Shown here: positions 11,967 to 25,500 of the stretch, piece after piece
Layout: each line of letters begins with the position of its first letter
How positions within the stretch are numbered: the stretch's first letter is position 1
Assembly (NCBI GenBank): GCA_003342895.1
Contig: PTFA01000417.1
Coordinates: 186,001-250,000, forward strand
Direction of reading: 5' to 3'
DNA from: Casuarius casuarius
Taxonomy: Eukaryota; Chordata; Aves; Casuariiformes; Casuariidae
Length of the DNA: 64,000 nt
Notes under the pieces: generated by a model
Databases searched by the model: none
Seen by the model: only the letters and a program-made list of their open reading frames with translations
Told to the model about the DNA's origin: nothing
Made by a program: the position numbers and the translations under genes

Positions 11967-12882
11967 AAAAAAGAAAGAAAGATGATGAAAACTAAAAAGT
12001 AGCATACAGAATTTTTTTAATAAACAGAAATTAGACATAGAATTAACTTCCAAAAGGTCAGGCTCTCTTTAATACTTTAATTCAGGATTTTTAATAACTG
12101 GGTTAATGGATATATTTTTTCTTTTTTTCCTTTTTTTTTTTTTTCTGGCTTGCCTTTGAAGTCGTTAAAGAGAGGTTTGTTCGGTGTTTCAGATGGATGC
12201 ACATCAACTAGCTGTTCTGCCAAGGCAAAGGTTTTTTTGTTTGTTTGTTTTTTACCTCACAATTGACTTCAGCTAAACTTTAGGTTATTTCAAACGTAGA
12301 AAATATGAATTTAATATTATGAGTAGGGGGGAACTTCACCTTTTTCTCCTTAGATGAAAAGTTTTATTCTACTCTCAAGTGATGACATCCCCTGCTCCTA
12401 ACAGAATCACTACTGAGCATTTGACAGATGCCAATCATTTTCTTTGCATTTGGAGTTTTCTGCCAAACCTAAGGGGACATCCTTCCTTCAGAAGCTGGAA
12501 GACAGCTAGAGTCTGAATGATTTTTCCTGTGTTTTGGGCAATATTAATTAATAGTCCAGAGGTGTGCTAGAAACATATCAGATGAGTTTAACAAGACCTT
12601 AACTGGCCCAAGGAGTGGGAAGAAGAGTTTGCCCATTTCCTGAAGCTCATCCTGCAAAACTTCTTTCAACAAGAGATCGAGTACAAGTACACTTAGCCAG
12701 TGTAATACAAGTTAAAACATTGCAAAGCCAGAACAAAGTCTCACTGACAAATGACCAATAATCATGAAGGTATTTCGTTGTTTCCAATAACATCTCAAAG
12801 TCATATATTAGCTTTCTCATTGTTAGACACCCTTCAAAATTCACTTTCTGTTTATTTAATATGATTGCATGAGGCAATACAA

Positions 12883-12935
12883 ATTATATATATTAATATA
12901 ATATATAAAATATATATATAGTATAAATATAATTA
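12883..12935. repeat. TA-rich low-complexity patch
   Basis: Nearly pure A/T alternation with several TATATA stretches, interrupted by occasional G and C. Confidence 0.75.
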
Positions 12936-14925
12936 TATCATTTTTATTTCTCTACTGATTTGCATCAAAGGAATAATAAGCTGTGATTAACTCCATTAAA
13001 TTAAGATTTAAGGCAGGGTGCTTTAAGTCATCTGTAAAGTATAATGTAGCCTGAACAAAATGATGAACCTGGCCCCATGACACAGCTGTGTATCACACTA
13101 TAGCTATACATCATTCCTGTTATGTTTTCTGTGGCTTACCTTCATTTCTATATCCCACTGTGCTTGAGTTTCATCAGACTAAGGGATATGATGTAGTCCA
13201 TATTTTAATGTTATAAAGGATTTTAAGTTTTTTCCTGTGAAAAGAATGTGGCAAACAGAGAAACAACATAAGATCTGTCAAATTTACTGTGAAGTGCACC
13301 TTAAGATATCACAGCAGCTTAGCAATCACATAACAAATTATGCTAGAAGAAGAAGATTCGTTAGAAATATTATATAAATATTATTTTAAAGGGAAAAAAA
13401 ATCTGAATGCTCTTTCTGATGGATGCATCTCTGGAACTTTGCTAGGAAACAAAAGAAATATTAATTATTAATTATGATTTTTTTAAAAAATAGAGATGCA
13501 TCTTCACAGAGCCTGAGAATTTGAAGCTAGGCAAAAGTACTTTTTTTGTAGTGATGATTGAATTTTGAAAAAATTTTTAGCATTGATTTTTAAGCTCACT
13601 TAGAGCATAAACATATGAACAAATTCATAAAAAATAAAGAAAAGTTCAAAATTTAATAATGTTTTATTATATGAATATCTGGTTAGGTCCTAACACTAAA
13701 AACTTTTAGGTAGACACAATTCCTTTCAACCATGTAGCATCGTTTGACTTCAAATTCGACTATGGAAATTTTGCAATAATGAATGAGTAAATCAAATTTG
13801 GGTTTATATATGTATGGTGTTTATAGTAATTTCCCGTGCATATATTAACCTTTTTATTTTGATTATTGTTTCTTATTTTAATATTTCATCTGTAATAGTT
13901 TTAAAATGTGGTAGTATAGCTTGCTAGTCAGTGTGTTATACCCTGTGCTTGGCATTCATCTGCTGTAATGCAAGCATCTAAATTTAGCTTTTAGTAAAGC
14001 CTGCTCTAAATCTAAATCTAACTGTTTCAGGAGTAAGTTTAGACTAGGTTCCCTAGAAGATAGTAACTTGACAAAATTGGTAGGTATAATATAAAACAGG
14101 TAACCAGACTTTCTGCATGCAGGTATTTGTTTCATCAAATCTAAACAGTGTTTAAGTTAAGAGTTTTGTAGCTGAGTTTAGATAGTGTTAGCTGGGAGGA
14201 ATTCCATTATTTCTGACCATTGCAATAAATAAGAAAGCATAAAAAATGTATGAAAAAATGCTTTTCAATCTTTATTTAAAACTTAAAGATACAAAGACAC
14301 TTGGGAATAATATTTCTTATGCAATATTTTTGGAAACAACTTTTAATGCATGGGAAAATTCATGTAGAAAAAACTATAAGCATTTCTAAAGGGATAAACA
14401 ATACTGATTTTGTAAATTAAAAAAAAAATCTTAAAAAATATTATTTAAATACTTTTATGCCAGCTGTTTGCTCTCCAGATGCTTTAGTCTGAAAGATGTC
14501 TAGACTGAATTGCCATAGCTAAATGAGCAACTGGCATACATTACATTTTAAAATAATCCATTCAAATTACTATCCATTTATAGTATGATGTCTTCTTCAG
14601 AAGGATGGAAAATATGCAGGTAAATAGGAGGCTGGGAGAACGCATATCAAATCACCTAACATCTTTTCTTAAAGTAAATGAATTGCCCTTTTTCCACACA
14701 AAGTTGCAGGAGACTGAGAAGTAGAAATGACAGAAATGAAATCTGGTTCATTAGTTATTTATCTTTATGTAGGTAATGGAGTACTACATATTTGTAATAT
14801 GTATTTAAAAGGGGAAGAAATTTTATCCAAAAGTGCAGATCAAGAAAGACAGACATCCACAATTAGAAAACAGGAAACTACTACAGCAGTACACCTGCTA
14901 GAAAATATTCAGACTGTTGTACAAA

Positions 14926-14938
14926 TGATGATAATAAT

Positions 14939-14971
<33 letters not shown>

Positions 14972-14976
14972 TAATG
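14926..14976. repeat. GAT/AAT trinucleotide microsatellite
   Basis: Imperfect GATAAT units grade into a purer run of AAT repeats (about 14953-14974). Asn- and Met/Ile-rich open frames over it are artefacts of the repeat. Confidence 0.9.
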
Positions 14977-16089
14977 AAGCCATGTTATTACTGTGATGAA
15001 GCCAGAGTATGCTACCTAAATGTGTCTGGACCACATGGGAAATCTGTAAGCTTTGCCTCCAGAATACAGTGTAGAAGACATTGTAGGTTGGACTTTTCTT
15101 TTGCATCACTGCTCATTTATTATTGCCATCTTCAGCTGTGTATCTCTCACCATGGATTGTACAAAGAACATATGTGATTACTTCAGAGAAGATGACCAAC
15201 TTTTATGTGTCTAAATTAGATTAGATTGATCCTGATTAGAATTAATTGTTGAGAATTAGACCAGGCTGCATAATTAAATCTCAAATATTTTAATACAAGA
15301 ATGGAGCACACTATTGCACCTGTTTTCATGAGTTTTTGAAGGACAAGAGAGTTAGCTTTTCCTTAAAAAAAAAGTTAGAGAAATAGTCCATGACTTCAGA
15401 AGAAACTTAAAATAGTATGAGCTTTATTTTTAATGCTGAGGAAGGATAATCATATTGTATTTCATTTTCAAGATTTACATCTCCTGGCTTTGATTTCATT
15501 TTATAGTGATTTATATGGGAGTAATAGAGTTGTAGATGAAGATGTTGAAGAAATCCAATAAGAGAGGACCATTGAAAATTATCCTTTCAAAAGAGGGGAA
15601 ATCTAAATTATAAGTTGTCAGTTGCAGCTCAACTTTCTTGTGTCCACTCCTAGACCTTTTATGTCTACTCTGGGATTTCCCAGGATAGTTATTTCTACAA
15701 TCAGGAATTTGACTGAAAGACAAGAAAAAGAAGTCAGAATTAACAATTTTTTTCTGAGTCTGTTAAAAACTCTAGTAAATTGTATTCAGTCTTCTGTGGT
15801 GGAGAGACAGTAAAGTACAGATAATTGCAAGATAAGCTGCTTTTCAGCATATACTCAAGGTCTGCAAAAAGAAGACAGGACTTGGAGTGACCCTAAGCTA
15901 CTATGTCTCTCAAGGTACTGCATGTTAAAGAAGGGGGTCGTGGAATTTAATTTGGGAAGTGTGTGGCACAGCGCTTCTTGGATGAGATTAATTTTGAAAT
16001 CAAAATATCTGAACTAAGGTGTATGGTTCAGTTGCTTAATCACAGACATCATATGCCAGTGAAGCATGCAGATACAAAATGAAAAATAC

Positions 16090-16600
16090 AATAAAAAAGC
16101 AAATACATCCATAAAGGACTGTCCGTTGTGATTGTGCAACTTTGAGAAGAAGCTGGAAGCCAATGTCCTAGGGCATCTGCAGCGGTACATATGATGCCTA
16201 TGAATTCAACACTACATTGACTAAAATGGAAGCTTAGACACTTGCAGACACATATCTGCAGACACCTAAAATTAAATAGCCTGGAGCTAGATCTCATTCT
16301 CTTGGTCTTGATTTAGTTGCCCCCACACAGATGTCTGGTGCTGTTCGAGATGTGCTCTGGCGTCCTTCCTGGCTCCTGGGGGGTCAATCCAGAGGGATTC
16401 ATGTCCCATCAAAGTCTTGTAAAGTATCTGGCTGCCCCATGTGGGATGTTTTGGATACTCCAGGACATCCGAAACAACACTAGATAACATTGTTATGCAA
16501 CTAAACCCTACCCACTGCTTCCATATTATGTCATATTTAGCTCGATATCTACTCTGAACATCATGAGCTCCTCCAGTGGTCCTTAAAAGCACAGGTACCT
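16090..16600 (-). repeat. Degenerate interspersed repeat block (unnamed), minus strand
   Basis: A GC-richer block with some CpG. Read on the minus strand it contains TTTTAGGTGTCTGCAGA (reverse of 16258-16273), then TTTTAGTCAATG and CATAGGCATCATATG. This resembles a minus-strand arrangement near 22.2-22.5 kb. A 101-codon open frame (16287-16592, minus) lies inside it, has no recognisable domain and is judged incidental. Membership in the family seen at 7.9, 19.8 and 22.3 kb is inference from short cores and is weaker here than at the other sites. Confidence 0.35.
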
Positions 16601-19559
16601 AAACTTTTTTTTGAATTATTATGAATTTGTTAATATTCATAGTGTGCACAGTAGAGGTAAGATTAATATCACCTGAGTCTAGTGCAAAGATGTTTATATA
16701 TCTTTTTTTTTAGACAGTCATAATTCATTAAGAGAAAAAAGGAACCTTTAGGACTGACAAATTCATGATTTATTTAGATATTTACTTTAAGACTAAATAA
16801 ATGAGATGAGATGAGAAGCTTCCAAGAAGCATTTGTTGTTCTTCACTAACCATAGAACAAGGCTATCTGATTAGCCACTTTGGCTTTGATCCCAAAATAT
16901 TGTTGGTAGAATAGCCAGGAGCAGTGGGGAACATTTCTGAGTATGTAAAACATATTATTGGCCCTGAGCAAGTCTCTGTTCCTGCTACTATACCTCTTTT
17001 GATTTTGGAGATCATACTCTCAGTATGGTCTGATATGCACAGTAGGCTGAAGGACGTTTGAAGGAGCATTGGAAAGGCTGAAGGGCTTCACTCTGTTTTA
17101 GACTTGGGTTATTTTACTTTCATTTTTAGTTAAAGGTATCTCAAAAAAACTTTAAGTTTTCCTATATAAACAAAACAAATAGTGCCAGTTATAAGAGGAA
17201 AGGAATAAGGAAAATGAATAAATCATGAACTCAAAATAGACAATGTTGGTATGTCTATGGGCAAAAAGTCCATAAGGTTCATATGACTTGCAATACATTT
17301 CCATTACAATTTTTTCTGTTGACAAAATTATAAACCTAGAAAATTAATACTTTGTGTTTTAAATGCAGAGTTTTTTTCAATTAAATAGAAATTTAAAGAT
17401 TAATATATTACCTTGAATTCTTGAAATAAAATAAATCAAATTTATCTTTGCTTCACTATGTCTGTTCCAACACTCTCTTTCTTTTCTCCTGCCACCACCA
17501 CAACCTTTGGATTCCTAGGACTGATATTTAGGACACTTTTTGTAAGCACTGTACTGCACTTTATTTAGAATTAGAAGATAGAAGAGTGTCTCAGTGCCCT
17601 GTGCTATTGCCAAAATATATTTTATTGACATAATCTTTCAGTCTGCAGCTAAAAGAAGAGAGCTCAAGTTATGTCAATCTGTGTGACTGGCTGTGAACTT
17701 TCTCACGAACATAACTGACAGAGTTTAATACTCTAATGCTATTGAGTAGCACTGGAAGGCTGGAATCTTATTAGGCTCTAAACAAAAAAAAGTATTCAAC
17801 ATGGATAATGTCTTTGCAGGCAGTTCTCTTCTGTGTAGGCAGCTAATCATTTAGCAGGAATAGAACTTGGAAGAGTAAAGTCTGCTGTATTACAGAATCT
17901 AGAGAGAGTGCAAGAAATAATTTATAGACTCTATTGACTGTAGAATATATTTAACCAATTCATGATAAAAAAAAAACAAGAAAAAAACAATTTTATGTAC
18001 TAGATATTTCAAGATTTGTTTTCCTATTCATATGATTATTTTAGAGATTATAAAAAGATATTCTTATACAGGCTAATAAAATATTATTAATAGTCAGCCC
18101 TTTAATTTCACATCATCATTGCTCATTTTATGCTCCTATGGATCACTTACATCTTACTTACTTACCCTGCCTCAGATATCTTTAATTCCTTTTGATATAC
18201 TACCAACTGTACTGTTGGAGAAATAAGAAAAAAATAAATATCTGATTTTCATTAAAATAGTGCATGATAGGAACTTTTTTAACGATGATAACTCCTGCCC
18301 CCACCCCCAAGGGAGGGAGAAGAGACATCAGAGGAAAGTTCAAGAAAAATCATTTTATAGCAGCTTAATGAATTACTGTCTGTCATCTGAACCACTATAG
18401 GTGACAATTTGCACAACCTGAGCTCATGGTAATCACAAACAAAATGTTTTAGTTTCATAATGACATTTGGGAAGGATTTATATCATATAAGGTATTTTAT
18501 ATCTGTCTGATTTCTGTCATTTATATGTTTAAAACCTCTTTCCATAAAAAAGGATAGGTATAGATATATGTGCCGATGTATAAAAGGTTTTGAAAAGATT
18601 TTTGTGCTTACAAATTCTTTTAATTGCAATTATTCCTTTATTTTAGTGCGTGAAGTCTATAGAGAACTTCAATTTTTTCAGTGTGACACTGTATTTATAA
18701 ATCATCTAGCTCTTTAATATGTTTATATTCTTAGCAGGGAATCTATATAGTTTTATTTGCCAAAAATAAATTGAGAAGACTAAATTATCTGATACAGTAT
18801 GGAAAAGAACAACTAACCATTTTGCAATAGCTGCTTCACTGAGGTTTGCAAATTGTTGTTTCCCAGCAAGATACTTTACATTACTGAAGGGATTTTTTTT
18901 TCTCATTATTTTGAACATAATACAATGTCAAATACTGAGAGATGTAATTTTATACCTAATCTTTTGAAGGCTGGCAAGTATCTGTTATCATGTTTAATAG
19001 TTATAAACCAATTTCATCATTAATTGAAAATTGTAAAAGATCTTGACCCAAGGCTGTTGTCAGGAAAAAAAAAAAAGAAAGAAAGAAAGAAAAGAAAAGG
19101 AAGAAAAACTTCATTTATAATTTACTTACTGAAGTGCTTCTGTAAGAGAATAATTATTCACTGAGGCCAAAGATCCAGCAATCTTTCAAACTCTTAATTG
19201 CTCTCATTCACCTTCAAATAATTTTGTTTTCTTTTTGGCGCAAAAATGACCCACAGAATTACTAACTAATATTGGGTTTATTTTGTTCTTGCTTTTTTTC
19301 TTTGAGAAAAGCTATATTCAAATTTCATCAGATTTGATGAAGATCTGAAATTAATCAAAGGTGATGTGTGTTCAGATCCAAGGCTCAAATGTACATCTGG
19401 TTTAAAGTCTGAAGAAGTGTTATCTAACTAACATAGGAAGAAAAGCAGTCATCTTACTAGAGATTAGTGCTAGAGAGAAGTAATGGGAAAATGAATACAA
19501 TTTACCTAATTTAAGCACCATATTTGCATCCAGCTGAACCAGTCCTTCAAAAACATGCT
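16601..19559. other. AT-rich non-coding stretch
   Basis: No gene recognised. It contains T8 to A9-type runs and short hairpins only. Open frames reach about 70 codons with no family resemblance. Confidence 0.6.
19064..19108. repeat. A-run and GAAA microsatellite
   Basis: A12 followed by GAAA repeats, then AAAAG and GGAAG variants, on a purine-only strand. Confidence 0.9.
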
Positions 19560-19900
19560 TATACCTCTCATGCAGTCAGTATTGTCAAAATTGAGGACAC
19601 ATGAACTGGATGACTCAGTTCCCTTTAGAGTCAATGGAGACCTAATCAAAATAACAAGGCAGGCTTGATTCATTTACCTAAATAGCGATTTCTAACACCA
19701 TATGAAATTCCCCAGAGTATCTGAAATATTCACACAAGGCTGGCAGATCTGAGGCAGGACTGATGGGGAGCTCATGCATCCAGGGTGGCAGAAGGAGGCC
19801 AGGATACCCTACCGTATGTCAGATGGCGCTAGACACCTCCATTTACGTCATTGACTCACACCCAGTGGTGTCTGGTGAGCTGTGCAGCTAGCTAAATGTA
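19560..19900 (-). repeat. Degenerate interspersed repeat block (unnamed), minus strand
   Basis: On the minus strand, TAAATGGAGGTGTCTAGCGC (reverse of 19826-19845) is followed by GCCATCTGACATACGGTAGG and GGGTAT. This parallels TAGTGCCATTTGAGACTTTG then TAGGGTAT at 8157-8184. The shared order of motifs supports common origin with the 7.9 kb block. The limits of the block are approximate and the class is unknown. Confidence 0.4.
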
Positions 19901-22179
19901 GCCAGAATGTCTTTTTTTAGGGAGATCTAAACAGCTATCTGTCAGGCTTTTTGGTTTTGCTTTTTCTGGAAAGATAGTCAATAACAACTCCCCATGGGTA
20001 GGCAAGGTTTAAGACTTCTGTCCAGAATTCACAGTTATCAGTTTAAAGACTCACTCGTATTAACAGATCCGTGCCATCAATCTGTGTCACCATCCCAGTG
20101 TTCAGTCAGAGTAAAAATATATGGAGGTTAGTGATGTCTGTTCAGCCTTAAACCTTGCGCAGAATATGTGAGAAATGAAAAAAAGCCTTCAGAAATTCCT
20201 TTTAATCTTTGAAAGAAGAAGGAAGGAAAGGAAACAGCAGTAGTGCTAAATCAAAGCCAGGTTTTCTGTACAAGAACTTATGTGTGATAGTCTCTCAGTA
20301 TTATTAATTATTCTAAAGGCTGTTTATTGTACAGATAATGGACAAACCTGTACTCTACTTGTACCTCAAGCACTTTGGCCTTGTGCCTTACTGATGGGGC
20401 TCTTTTACTTGGGTGATTATGTCTGACATGTATTTCAACAAGACATTTGAGAGAACTGAGAATTTTAGCAATAATCAGAACAATGTTTTAGTACTATTCA
20501 CTTAGCTGAAAAGCATTGGCTAAATTCAGGGAGTTAGTAATTTATAAATGAATGAATTCTATGAAAGTTTTAAAGGGATATGATTTTGTTTTGGACAAAA
20601 TCTAGTGACTCTTAGACTCTAGGAAGCAAAAGCAGGCTGGTACTGCTATAGACCAGACCAAACACACTTTTTCGATAGGTAATTATTTTGTAATTTTTTT
20701 TGCTTTTTAAGTAATTATTTTGTAAGATAATTTTAAATAACACTGTGCGTTTTAAGAAATGTCAGTTTGGTGACACACTGCAGGCTACTAAAGACTTGGA
20801 AGAGCTTCTTTAGTCAGAGGCAGTTTTGGTGACTCAGTGTCTTGTAGACTTTCCTGTAAAAAAGATAAGGAATTCCAGGCAATCCAGGCAAAAAATACAG
20901 ATGTGCGTCTGACTTTTTTTCTGGTAGTTGTTTCTCTCTAGTGATTAATAACCTTTAGGATGTGATCTGACATCTCTTAAAGATTTGCAATTTTTCAATT
21001 CTGGGAATGAGATGACCCCTGTAAGACAAACATCTAATGCAGTGGTTTGAGGTTTGGATTTGTTTTTTTTTTTCCTTTTTTGCTGGTATTTAAACATGAA
21101 GCATAATTATATTTTTTCTAGGCTGCCTCAGTGTTTCCTGTCACTCAGTATCACTCACATTGTTATTTTATCCGACATTGGGCTCCTGGCCTGTCATGGC
21201 AGGGAAAATGAGAGGGAGGATCTCTTCACCACTGAGTCACTGTGAAGACACAGTAGGAAACAGTCTGTAATTTTAAATCATCATTGCTGGCCTGCCTTTT
21301 CTTTTCACAGGCATGGCAAATGTTAGCGAATATTGTGGAGTACTAAGAAAATTGCATCATTTTTATTTATTGCTAGACGTATTATTTTTGAAATTATTTA
21401 CTTCTATTAAAAATCTGCAAAAGAACATTTCAGTTAGATGAAAGTCTGTAACTGACTGAATTAGTCATGAAAAAATAGAAGAAGCAGTTTTATATTTGTA
21501 GGGAAATAGAAAAAATCCTATGCTTTAACATACACAGCATTTTATATGGATAATGTCCTATTCTATTTCTATAATTTTGCATGGATAATTCATTTAAGTC
21601 AAGGGGAAATTAATTTTACTTGTTTGCCCTAAGTGAGTAGAAGAATATGAGACTTTGGGCTTTGGTTTTTTTTTGTCATTTCCATTATTTTTATTTCTTC
21701 ATTGTGGATCTACCATTCTAGCTTTTAATTGCTTGATGGGCCTAAAACTCTTTGTGAATGCTTCACATTATCTTAAACACAGTTTTGAGAAATTCCCTGC
21801 TATCACCAGATACTTCAAAATAAAATTATTTCCTTAAAGTATACATTAGAGAGAAGATGTTTTTGTTCTTAAGGAACCAAAATATGAATAGAAATGTGAA
21901 TAGCATGTGAAATATGAACAGAAAATGCTGTCCATCTCACAGGAAATGTACTGGTAGTGACTGTCATTCTAATGATCTCACTCCCATTGCTATTGCAATT
22001 CAGTAGTCTATAACAAAACTTCCTTTGCATGCTTCGTGTGTAAATGATGATTTTTAAAACTAAGAGTGGATTCATTCTGTTTAATTTTAGCTGTCTTGAA
22101 GCTGGGGGTGGGATTGTTCTCCAGAGTAAGATGGCTATATTTTGGAGTCTATAATAAAGTCAAGTATTATCTTAATCCC
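19901..22179. other. AT-rich non-coding stretch
   Basis: No gene recognised. It includes a short direct repeat of GTAATTATTTTGTAA (20679-20693 and 20711-20725) and T runs near 21061-21073 and 21666-21674. Confidence 0.6.
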
Positions 22180-22545
22180 ATTATAGTCAATGGAAGTCTT
22201 GGACTTGTTTTTCTTCAACACAGGTGACAAGTGCTATTAAAGCAAATATAAGTCTGACCTGTGGGAGGGAGATTTATGCCATTCTGGACTAGCAGATGAA
22301 GGCTAGGCAAGATCCTCTAGAGCATCTCAAATGGCACTAACTGCCTATGTTTCGGCAACTGAATCAGGCTCGAAGTCCACACAGTGAATGTTGACTAGGC
22401 TGCTGTTCATCACATCCCGAAACAGGCACCTGCTTTGATAAACCAAATAGCTCTCTGCCTTCCACCTACTGTATTGGTGACATCTGATCTCTATGGATGA
22501 CATGGGAGCTCAGGTTCAGACCTGCCTATAGACACCTACATTTAT
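22180..22545 (-). repeat. Degenerate interspersed repeat block (unnamed), minus strand
   Basis: On the minus strand this reads TAAATGTAGGTGTCTATAGG (reverse of 22525-22544) and, further on, TTAGTGCCATTTGAGATGC (reverse of about 22322-22340). Both motifs match cores in the 7.9 and 19.8 kb blocks. There is no coding potential. It is probably an old sauropsid repeat; I cannot name the family from memory with confidence. Confidence 0.42.
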
Positions 22546-25500
22546 AATAGAAAAATACGCATTTTAACTGCTAAAAGCCTTGCTTAATTTCCATGGTATT
22601 CACAAAACTAACGAATATTATACTTTACTGAACTCTGAAAAGTCTAAAAGCCCAGTGCTGTGAACAAATAACTCCCTTTTGACTTTGATGGCATTCAGGT
22701 CTACTTCTAAAGGCACACGTCTCTGCATTTAAGGTAATTGTCTTCCAAAAGAAGACACAACATTAAGGATCAGAGTTTCTTTTTATTAATAGAACTGTTG
22801 TCTTGTTTAGATGCAGGATCCTAATGTCCAGTATTACCAATGTTACTTAATAAAACCTGTACCGGATTATCCAGACATCTTACAAAAAGCCAGATAATAT
22901 TAATATCTGGTTTAGAGGCTGATAACAAATAAAAACATAGCATATGTTGTATTTCTCAGGTTCGTTGGTGACAGATGATAAATGGCTGGCTTTGAGAAAT
23001 ATTCTTCTCAATTGACTTTTAAAATGTTCTAAATACCTCTGATAACCAAACCAAATCCCTAAGACAGTCATTTTCCTTATTATGTAACCCAGTGTTATGA
23101 TAGAATGAAAGCAATTTTGACATAAGTGTTTACATCATTAATTAAGTTTCTTCACTGCTGGAGCACATTAATCAAACAGAAACTTCTGCAAGATAAATCT
23201 GCCCAAATAGAAGATGTAATTTATATTTGTCTTTCTTGAATCTGCTTAGAATAGTACAATGACATTAAACAAAAAGTTAAATTGCCTGTTGATTCATTAG
23301 CAAACTGAATTCTCTCAGCAGGTTGATCTGAATGATATAAAAAGAAATAATGCACTATGCTTTATTCAACATGTCTTAATGTCAAGTCAAATCTAGAGAA
23401 AATATTAATTTCAGTCCCCTATTTTTGATGGTCTAAACTGACATGTGCCAAGTTATTCATAAAGGCTATAGTTCCAGTGTCTCAATGAAAGAGTAACATA
23501 GTACATGCATATTTTGCTTAGTGACAGCCAGGTAAGCAAATAGTTTGACTAACTGTTTTAAATATGAATGCACATTGCTAACTGCACTGTGGAGTCAGAG
23601 GTCAGGTTGCTTGTAAATGGCAGTGAGATTCTGCCATATTTCTTATGTTCCTCACAATTACAGTGAACTTTTTCCAAAATATACAAACATTAGTTGATGA
23701 TATGCTTTGCTAATTATCTCTGTTTATACTGAAAAAAACTGTGCCTAAATATACAACATATTTTTAAAATATAAAGTTCTTGCCATGAGAAGAATTCTCC
23801 CCACAAATGTCCTGTACAGAAATAACAATAGTGCACTTTGGTTTGTATCTTTTTTTTTTTTTTTAACTAAATATACTGTCAAGAAATTTGAAATGAAACT
23901 AAAAACATAATTCTATTGCCTAACAACATCTTTGCTGAAATCTGGTTATGTTCTCCAGAGAAATAAACCTTTTTATCATTACTTATTAAATAGAATATTC
24001 AAGCTATGCATTTCAGATAAAATGGTGATGTTTTTAAAGTCAACACTCTTCCTCTTCTTGGCCAGAAATCACCAGAAAGGAGGGCTGTGAAAATAATAGA
24101 TTTTATTATTGTTGTTATTTATTTGGCAGATGAACCATAACTTTTTCTGATATTACTTATTGCATGAAACAAAGAAAAAAAGAGAGAAAAAAAAGTTGAA
24201 TATTCATCTTGACCTTAAATGAAGTATATTCTTTGCAAGCACTTGTAAGAAAAACAAGAGAAAGAGACTCTATTTCAGAAACCACTGCTATATGCCTTCT
24301 TTCCCTTTTGATGCTTACTTAGGAAAAGACTTGAGGGAATTTAGAACTTTCTCCCCAGCAAGTATGCTATAAATGTCATTTATGCATCAAATATAGATAG
24401 AAAGAAGCTGTTCTGTAATGCAAAACCCTATGCAGCAAGACAGAGAATCATTATCTTTTTCTCAATTTGTGAGTTACTGACATAGAAGAATTGTATACGA
24501 CTATAACTGAGAAATCTGGATGTTACAAAATACTTTAAAATACTTCATAACATGATAGGGCACTTTTCTGAAATACAGCCTGCCTTCCATCTGTTAGCTG
24601 AGAGTCCTAATTTTGAACCACCTGGATAGAAAGGACGTGAAGTGATGGATAACAGTAATTCACTAACTTGAATGACCAAAAAAGAAAGGATAACCATACC
24701 ACTGCAAGTTCTGTGGGCCAGCTTCTCCTTTTATTACTTTATTGACTCAGAACAACTTTTTCACTTTTGTCATGAAAAATGAGCATTACTTTGAATTTGT
24801 TTATTCTTCCTTTGCAACTAACAGACCATTGTTTGTAAAGGAGAGGTTATATTGTTTGTTAAATTTTCAACAAGCACTACCACAGTTTTCCTGGAACATT
24901 TTCTCTGCAATATGAATGCTTTAAGTAAGCTTCAAACTCATTTTCATGTTTTTATGAACCATATAGTAGCATATTGGGTTATATCACGTAATGTCACATC
25001 TAATAAAGCACAAGATACGAAATTAAGCATATTATTCTTCATATGTTTGAAAGCATAGCACACATTCTGAATGGCTGACTGATTTCAGAGATGCTCTTCT
25101 CCAAACATATTCATAAAAACAAAAGAAGTATTAAGAAGCCATTGTGAAAAACACACAACAAAAAAAGTCTATAGGTCTTCTCAACTTGATAAGTAATGAT
25201 AGATATGGTATTGATACATACTGGGCATCTTTATTACACTCAGTATTCATCAGGCAGATAACCTTTTTTATTAAGGGGGGACTGAAAATATCTTTTGACT
25301 TATTAGATTTTATTTTCCTACCATGAAGGTATTTAGATGGCTGTAAATGACATTTTAATATATGCATTCAAATATATACATTCAAATATAGCTTTTAAAT
25401 CCAGATTTTTATCATGCACAGTACACCAAACTATCAGCAATATAACTATAACCAATATAATAGAAGGAATAACAATTCCATTTTATTGTGAATGGATATC

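Larger units (their letters stand above)
10871..16089. other. AT-rich non-coding stretch
   Basis: No gene recognised. It holds one ambiguous base (N at 11966), a T-rich tract (about 12117-12144), TTTG repeats near 12234-12251 and an AT-only patch near 12883-12935. Open frames are under 90 codons and match nothing I know. Confidence 0.6.

Noticed and set aside
16287..16592. 101-codon minus-strand open frame
   Set aside because: It lies inside a degenerate interspersed-repeat block and looks incidental.
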